In this document: positions 39,047 through 48,410 of the stretch, piece after piece
Layout: every line of letters starts with the position of its first letter
Position numbering within the stretch: the first letter of the stretch is position 1
Origin: Litoditis marina
Lineage: Eukaryota; Nematoda; Chromadorea; Rhabditida; Rhabditidae
Length of the DNA: 64,000 nt
Reading direction: 5' to 3'
Assembly: GCA_964036275.1 (NCBI GenBank)
Contig: CAXIWQ010000389.1
Location: 1-64,000, forward strand
The notes under the pieces: model-generated
The model's database searches: none
What the model saw: the letters and a program-made list of their open reading frames with translations, nothing else
Told to the model about the DNA's origin: nothing
Program-made: the position numbers and the translations under genes

Positions 39047-39826
39047 TTCAAAAATCAAAACTATATACGTGTACAAGGTAACCATTGTAGTTACAGCGTA
39101 TCTAATAATGGTACTGGTTCATTTTTCACTTTTCAAGAAGTTTGTTATTTACTTGAGTCACTTCTAGAAAATAGTGTTGCTGTATACGGTAACAAGGTTT
39201 ATAGACAAAGATGTGGTATTCCACAAGGTGCCAGCTGCTCACCACAAATAGCCGACCTGACACTTAGCTACATGGAGTACAAGTTTATCAAATCAGTTTT
39301 AGAAACACGAGGGCAACATTTCGCACGAAAGTACAATTATACATATCGATATATCGATGATCTGTTACATATTTCCGATGTATCCGATAATTTCAAAGCA
39401 GATTTAGCTCAAATCTATGACTCTTCATTGAGTTTAGAAGCAACAGCGGATTTGAAAACAAATTGCGAGTTTCTCGATTTGGATATCACTGTGACAATTC
39501 CCCAGATTAAAGTATCTCTATTTAATAAAACTGATCTCTTCAAGTTTGACGTTATAAGATATCCAAACTACTTTTCGAATATCGATAGTAGAATTGGTTT
39601 GAATACAATTACTGGCGAAATAATACGAATAACACGTGCTTGTTCAGACTATGAAGATTTCTTAGCAAGAGCAAAACAGCTTGCTAGTTTTTATTTTAAA
39701 AATGGTTGGCCTAAAATGCTGATTCTTAGACGCTTCTATAAAGTAATTGCTGATAAACCATTTATCACAAGTAAGTATGCAATTGACTTGCAATTGTTTA
39801 CTAGATTATTAGATGCAGTGACGTGA
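39047..39826 (+). pseudogene. Truncated PLE RT C-terminus inside the left pLTR
   Basis: An open frame identical to residues 505-763 of the RT at 48304-50595. It includes CGIPQGASCSP, the catalytic YIDD and the conserved C-terminal FDVIRYP and IIRITRACSD segments. It lacks the catalytic aspartate of motif A and everything upstream, so it is not a working RT. It exists because PLE terminal repeats extend into the ORF. Confidence 0.85.
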
Positions 39827-40004
39827 ACTTTTGATCCAGCGAACAGTTCGATCAATAATTGTCTGTCCATTTTCTGACCCTCCTCTTGCACTCAGCTGAC
39901 TCACTGGTCATCATTCTTCTCTTGTGTAAGTGTAAATGGACTCTTTTTACATCTTCTAACTCAATTTCTTGAAATAATCTCACTAGGTTAACTATAACAG
40001 GTCA

Positions 40005-40095
40005 TCTACTGATGAGGGCATCCTGTTTGACATATGGATCGGTAATTGCCCGAAATGTCAAGGTAACTAATGTTTGTAATAGACAATCTAGGAAT
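40005..40095 (+). ncRNA. Candidate hammerhead ribozyme, left pLTR
   Basis: CTGATGA at 40009-40015 is followed by helix II GGGC (40016-40019) / GCCC (40048-40051), within which ATCC pairs with GGAT. GAAA follows at 40052-40055. Helix III would be ATGTC (40055-40059) with GACAAT (40082-40087, one bulged A), giving the triplet AUC and cleavage after C40088. Helix I is then TCTA (40005-40008) with TAGG (40089-40092). All invariant core bases are present, but helix I is short and includes a G-U pair. Hammerheads in pLTRs are known for PLEs. Not proven by sequence alone. Confidence 0.4.
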
Positions 40096-40110
40096 TTGCA
40101 CAGTGCAAAT
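40094..40110. other. Palindrome ATTTGCACAGTGCAAAT
   Basis: A 17-bp perfect palindrome (8-bp arms, one-base centre) immediately 3' of the predicted ribozyme cleavage site. It is repeated in the right pLTR at 50863-50879. It could fold as a hairpin in the RNA or be a protein-binding dyad; its role is unknown. Confidence 0.6.
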
Positions 40111-40558
40111 AAATTTATCTCTCACTCTCTTCCCTCTTTTCATTCCTCTCTCCTTTGGACTTTTTTCTTTTATAAATTACTGAAGTAGCCTGATATCAAC
40201 AGTTAGTCGAGTTTGTTTACACGAGCAACGTGGTTTTGTATAGTAGTTTCAATTTCCTAGTTTTCTTATAATTTAATGTTTTGTCTAAGTATACGTGCTG
40301 ATTGTGTAGTTCACACTCACTCGCCGTTAAACTTAGAAACTCATCCGTTCACCTATTTATTTTCTTTTCCTTAGTTCTATTTGGCTAATCCCTTTCTATC
40401 CCCTTTTCAACATCATGAACTAAATTATCTAATTTATTATGTTCAGTAAGTATTAGGGCTACACCTTATCTAATTGAAACTTGATTGTCGTGGTTCTGTC
40501 TTACTATTGTATTGACTTAATAACTACCCAGTACTAAGTGGTTAATTTTCTTATATAG

Positions 40559-40838
40559 TTTCTCATGTAGTATCTGATGGGAGTAAATGTAGTTTGATCT
40601 CGATTAATGGGCCTAAGAGCCTATACGCGTCTCTTATGAGTCGCGGGAGTTCTTCTATGTTTACTCGTCTAATAGGACTAAGTTCCTATACATCTTTGGT
40701 ACTATTTTATCATTAAGTTTCTTACTATTTCACTTATACATTCTAATATATTCGTTCAATTGTGTTACAGTTTGGGAGGACACTTCGGTGTCTCGACTAA
40801 TGGGACTAAGATCGCATACAAACTGTAACACATGTAAT
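40559..40838 (+). repeat. 280-bp direct repeat, copy 1
   Basis: From TTTCTCATGTAGTATCTG to about CACATGTAATAT. It recurs at 40989-41268 at a fixed offset of 430 bp with only a few substitutions. Both copies contain GGAGGACACTTCGGTGTC, which forms a GACACTTCGGTGTC hairpin with a UUCG tetraloop. Confidence 0.8.
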
Positions 40839-40988
40839 ATTTATTAATTAAAATCAACCTAGTGTTTTATTTATCGGTTTTTGTAAGTTTTGGACAAATA
40901 CACCTGCTATCGTCTCCATTTTGTGGAGCTCACGTCAATTGTAAAATTACCAATTACACAATATTGAGTGATTCATTCTCTATCATAA

Positions 40989-41268
40989 TTTCTCATGTAG
41001 TATCTGATGGGAGTAAATGTAGTTTGATCTCGATTAATGGGCCTAAGAGCCTATACGCGTCTCTTATGAGTCGCGGGAGTTCTTCTATGTTTACTCGTCT
41101 AATAGGACTAAGTTCCTATACATCTATGGTACTATTTTATCATTAAGTTTCTTACTATTTCACTTACGTATTCTAATATATTTGTTCAATTGTGTTACAG
41201 TTTGGGAGGACACTTCGGTGTCTCGACTAATGGGACTAAGATCGCATACAAACTGTAACACATGTAAC
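40989..41268 (+). repeat. 280-bp direct repeat, copy 2
   Basis: Partner of 40559-40838. The 150 bp between them (40839-40988) is not repeated again in this window, so this is a dimer of a unit of about 430 bp with an incomplete second copy. The UUCG-capped hairpin is conserved. Confidence 0.8.
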
Positions 41269-41971
41269 ATTCGTTTAATAAACATGGTCTCATTGGTTCG
41301 GTTATTGGTTATAAATGAATACTCCTACTACCTTAATATTCGCCTATTTTCCATACCCCCTCCTCGTTTGCCCCAAGTTTCTTAAACAAATTGTATTACG
41401 TAAAATAGCTTATCAACATATTTCTATTTGTGTAATTCTAATTCATACTTGGATCCCTTAACACATTATACGTTATTGTATGTTTCTCAGCTTCTGGAGT
41501 GTATCTTAATACTATAATTTCCTAGCTCCTCTTTAATTTCTCCCGTTTCTATAATCTATATTGTAGGACATATAAGTGCAATATATGTTTTTATCAACCC
41601 TGCTTTTTATAGTTTAAGTGTCAAAGTTCTAAACTACTGTCCAGTGGATTTACTTAACATTAATTTTATATCCTTCATTTCCCTATCACATGTTTCCTTA
41701 GTAGTTACTTAGTAATGTTACTGATGGAATTCCACGTTGAACTTTTCATTACTGTGAGAGATCGTGCTATGTAGGCGGGCAACCCCGTTCCACGTGTAGT
41801 TGTCTACTAGTAGTGCTCTCTGATACTGATCGGTGCCCGTACCGGAGAAACAAAAACGTTTCTCATAACAACTCACACAATTGAGGATGTCTAGGCCAGC
41901 GTCCTCATGGAGTCAGAGCCTACTACCACCCCGAACACAAACAGTAACGCAGTTCAATCTACTTGGTATAG

Positions 41972-43089
41972 TAGAATATTATGCAAAATTTATTGTAGTA
42001 TAATATTTATTATGTAAACTGCGAGATAACTATCAAGATGCTTTTGCTTCGCGGAAGCTCAAATTTCTCATTTTAAATTAAAAGGTTGGCTAAAATAAAT
42101 TAGCCTCCTTTAGTGAATAAATTGGTCCTGCCACGAAAACCCTGGCGCGCGCGGTCAGCGACGATCGTGGAATTGACCAAGTTGTTCGCACCCAAAAATC
42201 GTCATATTGTTGAGTGACCGCAGGAGGAACGAAGGCGTAGCTTTATTCTCGCTACGAGTACCTTGTTAGAAGAGTCAGAGAGACTCTCGAGTAGCTTAAT
42301 AACTATGAAAGTAACATAGTACCGTTCTTAGCGCCAACTCACTGGCAGCCCAGTGTGACAGCTGGTACAGAGTACATCCGGCCCATATGAGCCTGTCCCA
42401 ACACCGCTGTGTACGAATATCGATGGTGAAACCAACTTTGAAAAAACAACCGAACTACGGGCCGTTATCATTGAAATAGCTGGCAACTAAACTTAGAAGA
42501 CAATTGTTGTTCATAACTGTTGTCTCCTTTTCCAACAGTACTAGTACTGTAGCAGTGGTACAATGAGGAATAGGTGGCACTACTTCTAAAAGTATATCCG
42601 GTAACGGTCATTTTACGGGAAAATAAACCACGGAAACGTACATGGTCATGAATCTTTCCAACCTGATCCGTCCTAGCCATCTATCTGCAAGTTGTCGACA
42701 GATATTCAGGACTACAGAGGCATCATGTAAACCACTGTTCTCAAACTACTATTTCCTTGTTTAAATAGTTTACACCACACATGTGCGTAATCGAACATAT
42801 TATTATTTCCACCATGAATAGAATCAATAATACTATCATTGAAGTTCTTAGTTCGCAGCTAGCCTTAGCCAAGGGACGAATCCGAGCGATCGTCTTGTGT
42901 AATTTGCTGCAGACTCCCGAACCAATCAGATTGGAAACCTGAAACATGCAGGCTGAAATTATCTTTCTTGCTTGCGTTCCACACGCGTTAGCAAATAACT
43001 TCTATGGGTGGGAAAGGGTGGGCTATGATAGTTATCTCGCAGTTTACATAATAAATATTATACTACAATAAATTTTGCATAATATTCTA
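41972..43089. mobile_element. Fold-back element with 64-bp perfect inverted repeats
   Basis: Bases 41972-42035 are the exact reverse complement of 43026-43089. The 990 bp between them has no convincing ORF. The inner part of the arms, AACTGCGAGATAACTATCA, is the terminal motif shared with the ends at 43091 and 47812. Beyond its arm, the left side also matches the right end of the larger element (42027-42211 against 47610-47794). It may be a MITE-like derivative or the rearranged left end of the larger element. No clear target duplication was found. Confidence 0.55.
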
Positions 43090-46000
43090 TTATATAAACT
43101 GCTCGATAACTATCAAGATGCTTGTTCAAATCATTCTGAACGCAAGCCACTTTATTAACCCCACAACGGTAATTTCCCGTTTCATTTGGTCGCACGACAG
43201 TTGAGAAAAAATAAAACAATGTTTATCCCCACAACCCACAGGTTTTCTGTCAAAGGTATCTTGCCTATGCCAGTGCGCCCCTTAATGTACTTTAGTAATA
43301 TCCCAACTTTAAATCCTAAACCAAGCCCTTTGGAACTAGAACTTCACCGAAATTGCTATTCGGGGCTAGGAATTTGACGCCTTTACGCCCTAGTACAAAT
43401 TCGAAACTCGATTGGAATGTTTTTCCAATATTAGCTGACAGCCACTATACAGTGCGCATAAAACAGAGTCTTGGTCTGACAATTATGAGTTAATCATTTC
43501 ATACATTCCGCACGCTTCTAACGTTCAATCTCTAATTGAGCTGTTGCTTGTTTTGCTCCAAAACCAGCGTTGTCCGTTTTAAGCAAAGTTGAATTTGCGC
43601 ATTATCTAACAAGTCGGTTAGACAAGTCATATGACCGGACATTGCGATTAATGGCCCCTGAGTCGTCTAAATACAATAATCGTCATAAAGACAACAGGTC
43701 GCAGCGGCGTTCAAAGTAAATACGGCACAGTGCGATGTTACTGCCGCAATTATGTATATTGGATCATATAATAGTAACTCTCCATTAGAGCGTACAATAT
43801 GTAGTGGGCACTCACTAGTATATGTCTCAGCTGGGCAGTCCATTCCCGCGATCCCTGTTCCTTCGACAGACTGAACGTAGCGGAGGTTAACCAGAACCTG
43901 CAACTGCAAATTTCATCGAGTTCTAACTGCTAACTCCTGATATTTGATAGAGACAAGTTCTTGCTCAAATCAACTATACAGCTTACGAAATTGTATTCGT
44001 ATCTATGGTATTAACCGATCTTCAGTATTTACTGATCTTTAGTATTTACTAATCTTTACTTGGTGAAACTCTCGCAAGCAGTTCATGTTAGGTCTTATTG
44101 ACACTAAACATTAAGTTTTTTGAATTACTCGCATATGTTCACGTGAGCATCGAACCAACCACAGGCTGTGGACCAAATGCCATGACCGAGATGTCCGGGA
44201 CATCAACAAACTATCGAAATTCGGTTTATTAGCCACGGTTTTACTCCGTTAGAAACAAATTTGTCCATAGCCTCGGCCGCTTCCAAAGGCACTATGCGCT
44301 CAAACGAACATATATTTCCAATAGATCTTCCGTGAACATTGAAACAATAATGCAGAGGAGAGATTTTCACTCATTCGCTTTTCATTGAATAATATCATAC
44401 CCAATTAACTAAACTTGGAAACTCACCGAGTGAATGTCCATGAGTATCCCACGCGTGACTCCAATGCCATTGCCCTCGAGGATGGACCCTTAGTAGCCTG
44501 CGGCAGTCCTTTCCAGACCATCTGCAATAAATTCTCATATAATATATATTTACGAGATTGTGAGATTCATCTCCACACTAGGAACATACGTGAGATAGAG
44601 CAAACATTTTCACAAACTGGCCTATTTTGCCGCAGTATCGGGAACGTTTTCCCACTTTTATGCAAAATTACACCCTTCGCATAATAAATTGTGAAAACGG
44701 GCTCCTTATTGGGGAATAGTCACACCTTATTGGTGTGTGACTGGATAAACAAACACCCGTGGTGGAACACCCTACCTCTTACATGCTTTTATTTTGATCA
44801 GTTTTACAACCATGAGTAACAACTGCGTAAGAGAATGGTTAGTCGAGTCCAGATACTCGAACAAAACACGAAAAATTTACTGTTTCTCGGATTATTGCCA
44901 ACTTTGCGTTGTCAAAATATCCCGTTATGACATTATTATCGGGTAACAATCAGAGAACCAGCGTTTTCACAGAACGCAAGTGTCCCGTAGCCTATGATGT
45001 ACGACATACAACGTGTAATCTAACACATACATCCTTTCAATATGCTTAATTCTCAATAATGTCTGAGATCGTGCCGCATAACTGCAGCTTAGAAAAAGCT
45101 CTTACACGACAATTGCACAACAATTTACTTGATGTTTCGCCAACGTGTATTACGTCTTAATTGTGATGAACAGTTCAACTCACAATTCTCATCGACCCTC
45201 GGTGTTTCAACTCTTCGTCTCCCGAAGAAAAAGGAGGGGTGAAGAGCTCAGCCGCCATCGACATCCATTTCCGACCGAAACGGGTTCCTGTAATAGCAAA
45301 CTTGGCACATAGGTAAATTTGTGACTCAAGTCCTACATGAGTGTTTTTAGTTTATCCGGGCCAATTACGGTTTTCAGTAGTTGAATTTTAGCGAGTGAAC
45401 TCGTTCTGACTTGCATCAAAACTTCATGCCCTGACAACCCGCCACGTGGTTACTACTTACTTAGCTCTTAAATGCCCCGAATGACCAATTGCATCTAACT
45501 ATGCAGCAGGGTACTCTGACAACAAATTTGTCTTCATTTCTTCAGGGCACAGATTATTAATTGAAAGTGACCTACTTTCGCAAAACATTAATGAATGATT
45601 GTCTCATTAGGGATGAGGATTGGGTCTCGCACCCTATGGTCTTGCTGTTGAAACTTGAAACCCACCGAACCCACTATCTAGTTCAACGACTCAACTGGAA
45701 CCCGTTTTTTAACCAAACTATTGGGTTTACCTTCAATTAGGACATATGTTGTATCTACCACTGCCAGGTGCGTAGCTATCGCTAGGGTTCTGTTAAAAGA
45801 CTAATCATTACACTAGTCCACACATACGAGAGGAATATTTTGCTCAATTAAACCCGCTAAATCAGCCGGATTTTCGTTTCATTGGCAACCATACAACTTA
45901 TTGAACAACAGTACAAAAAACCTCACCTTGAGTGTCTATTGATCCAACTTCCTGTGGACCGGTGGGATGTATTGCATCGTCTATCCACCACTGCAGACAC

Positions 46001-47609
46001 TACCGAGTTTCCTTTGAAGACCATCCGGCATTTCTGAACAAACTGTCAATAATGAACAGTATACGGAATGAATACGCAAGTTTCAAAATTCAACCAAACA
46101 AGGTAATATGAAATATGAACAAATGGTAATTGAAACAATAGTACATGTTTACAGATCTGTCCTCGACGAATCTAAAAAATAGATGCCACGCACTTCTATT
46201 TTACATACCCAAATGTTATACCACTATTATTTTTTAAGGAATTTCAATCCTGAACACCCTCGGGACTAAACCTAATCCGGTCAAAAGGAATCACTTCTTG
46301 TTCCACCAGCCTACTCTATTCCTAGTAGTATAGCCTGAAGCCTGCTGAAATACGCAATTGTATTGAATTCTTATCAAGAGAACACTTCCATTAAGCCGTT
46401 CGCGTCCAACGCATCGGTTAACTCCGAGATTGGCTTAAATTACAAACCGTTATCCCCTAGGATAGTGTAGCAACAACCTAGTTTCCTAATTATACAAAAT
46501 TAGTGTCAAGTAGTGAGGTGCACAGTGCTTCAATACTGCAAACCCGTATCATCGCCGATCCTTCGACCTTTTGACAGACAAAACCCAAATTGCCACAAGG
46601 CTTAAAGATTGGACATTTCAATCTGATGAGGCAACTGTGATAGTTTCCATAATCATAAGAGAACTGTGTTCTTACCATCCTCGTAATCCAAACCTAACCA
46701 GGTCAAGAGGAGCCTCTAAATTCTCTACGAGTGTACTCTACTCATATGGTCCAGCTATAAGCTCTACCCCGTCAATATTATTATGGACAACTTTCCAACA
46801 AAATTACGTTGCGACGAACACGATTCACGCTAAGCCATGCATGATGCAGTTAAACCGACTAATTATGCCAATTTAGTTTCAGGGAGTATCCACCTCGGGA
46901 AGAAACATGAACATTGCGTTTCAACTACTGAAACTCCAGTAAATACGCAGATCGTTCGTTTTTGCGGCCAAGGTGAACCCAGTTCGCCTACAATGCAAAA
47001 ATTGACTACGCGCGTCCGGTAAACCCTTCAACAAGATTCTAGCTGCATGCCAGCCAATCCGAACAGAAGTCGTCTAGCGAGATGGCGACCATGCCCTCTG
47101 CTGCCATTCTTCTCAATCGACCGTGAAAGAGAAGAGCAATGGGCGATGCCCATGAACCGTTATGTAGACCTCTCTTTCAGACGAGGAACGGAGAACGAGA
47201 ACCCCAAAGGTACCAAGCTCGTTCATAAGACCCGTCCAATTCTGCCGGAGTCAGAAAACGGGGAACCACGAGAGCGAGTGAAGACAACTGGAACGATAAT
47301 TCGACTCTGTTGGGAAGATCCCTCATTCCCTGAGCCGATAGCCGGTCACGGGAAATAGGGAAACAGAGGACCCCCGCTGGGTCAATCTCGAAAAACCAAA
47401 TCCCAAATGTCAGGCAACCAACAGGAAACGGAATAAAAGTCGGGAATCTAATTCCCCGGAAAACCTACGATTCCTTAGGAACACTCGAACTCGACTGAAA
47501 ATAATTTCGAAGGGATGTCCATATCCCCCGAAATAAACACACAAATATAGAAAAAACAGTGAATAAACTTCGCCACTCTCTGGCGAAAATAAACAAATAA
47601 ATGAGAATA
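42212..47609. other. Interior of the inverted-repeat element, no gene found
   Basis: 5.4 kb with no open frame above about 103 codons. Frames at 46571-46876 and 47047-47358 were read and show no recognisable domain. A partial hairpin, AGTCACACC/GGTGTGTGACT, lies at 44718-44742. A weak internal similarity (AAACCTAA.C.GGTCAA.AGGA) links about 46268 and 46690. I see nothing else to annotate. Confidence 0.5.
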
Positions 47610-47812
47610 AACAATATGACGATTTTTGGGTGCGAACAACTTGGTCAATTCCACGATCGTCGCTGACCGCGCGCGCCAGGGTTTTCGTGGCAGGACCAAT
47701 TTATTCACTAAAGGAGGCTAATTTATTTTAGCCAACCTTTTAATTTAAAATGAGAAATTTGAGCTTCCGCGAAGCAAAAGCATCTTGATAGTTAGCGAGC
47801 AGTTATATAATT
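47610..47812. repeat. Right terminal inverted repeat of the DNA element
   Basis: Reverse complement of 42009-42211, exact over 47610-47794 and partly diverged over the last 18 bp. It ends in GAGCAGTTATATAA next to the PLE coding remnant. Confidence 0.8.
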
Positions 47813-48410
47813 CGTTGAAAAATGCGATAGAAACTACTTAGTCACACCCTCCCATTTCTCAGATCAAAAAGGTAGTAGGTGTCATAGGGGTAATTGCCGT
47901 ATTTGTAAAATTATGAACTTTAGCTCCAGGGTACTATGTACCACAACTCAGAATTTCATTGTTACAAATAACCGAGCCAAGCCAACTGTGAGACTAAAAA
48001 TGTGATTATTGTATTACGTGTTAACACGTGTAAATACCAATACGTGGGGCGAAACCAAACAGAAACTCAGAGGTCGTATTAGTCAACATTTGTATTCTTT
48101 CACTAAGAAATCCATAAACACTTATCTTCCAGCCACTTTTTCGAAAGCGGTCACAACCCAAATAACATATCGATTGACATTCTCGATTCAGTTCAGGGTG
48201 CTTTTGATAAACAAACTAAGATACATTTACACGATAAAGAGATTATGTGGATTAAAATCCTTTCATCAAGTTATCCATTTGGTTTCAATGATCAAATAAG
48301 GTTTTGGAAACATTTCCAACACTCCTAATCCACTTATTAAACCTGACCATCCCTTTTTTGTCCTGCCTTTTCCAACACATCGTAAAAGTCATGGAAAGAA
48401 GCGACGAACG
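47811..48410 (+). pseudogene. Decayed N-terminal Cys-motif and GIY-YIG region of the PLE
   Basis: Coding similarity is spread over several frames, so this part is broken. Frame of 47811: a Cys cluster C-x4-C-x2-C (CHRGNCRICK, first Cys at 47880), ending at TGA 48003. Frame of 47999: CKYQYVGR, the YVG half of a GIY-YIG core. Frame of 48054: TKQKLRGRISQH, with the conserved Arg and His. Frame of 48134: a segment with FFESGH, then EIMWI and YPFGFND, the usual end of PLE GIY-YIG domains. A basic KKRR stretch follows in a further frame. At least five frame changes separate these from each other and from the RT. A GIY-YIG nuclease would nick target DNA for priming; this copy could not make one. The start is cut off by the inverted-repeat element. 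Confidence 0.7.

Larger units (their letters stand above)
39046..40278 (+). repeat. Left pLTR of the PLE
   Basis: 1233-bp copy of 49815-51047. It contains the last 259 codons of the RT ORF, the 3' untranslated region and the hammerhead candidate. The 5' end is truncated mid-codon against the satellite. The sequence after 40278 (TTTTGTCTAAG) no longer matches the right copy, which meets the satellite at the same point. Confidence 0.85.
40279..41971 (+). other. PLE 5' leader, non-coding
   Basis: 1.7 kb of AT-rich sequence between the left pLTR and the nested inverted-repeat element. It has no convincing ORF. Its main content is a pair of 280-bp direct repeats (listed separately). A short hairpin, GAGAAAC/GTTTCTC, lies near 41845-41865. 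It may hold the promoter or leader of the PLE, but no promoter motif can be assigned. Confidence 0.5.
42009..47812. mobile_element. Gene-less DNA element with about 200-bp terminal inverted repeats
   Basis: Bases 42027-42211 are an exact reverse complement of 47610-47794 (185 bp). The outermost about 20 bp are also related (AACTGCGAGATAAC against AACTGCTCGCTAAC). A third related end, AACTGCTCGATAACTATC, lies at about 43098-43115. The right end abuts the first recognisable PLE codons, so the element interrupts the 5' part of the PLE. No transposase is visible, so it must be non-autonomous. Superfamily is unknown: the long inverted repeats might fit a Mutator-like or fold-back element, but no diagnostic target duplication can be seen. 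Confidence 0.6.

Noticed and set aside
39272..39826. The 184-codon frame as an independent gene
   Set aside because: It is identical to the end of the PLE RT and exists because the left pLTR includes the 3' part of the ORF.
46571..47358. Frames of 101 and 103 codons as genes of the inverted-repeat element
   Set aside because: No recognisable domain, and no longer than expected by chance in 5.4 kb.
48003..48005. In-frame TGA as a selenocysteine codon in the PLE
   Set aside because: The similarity resumes in a different frame just before this codon, so a frameshift explains it. No SECIS-like element was identified.
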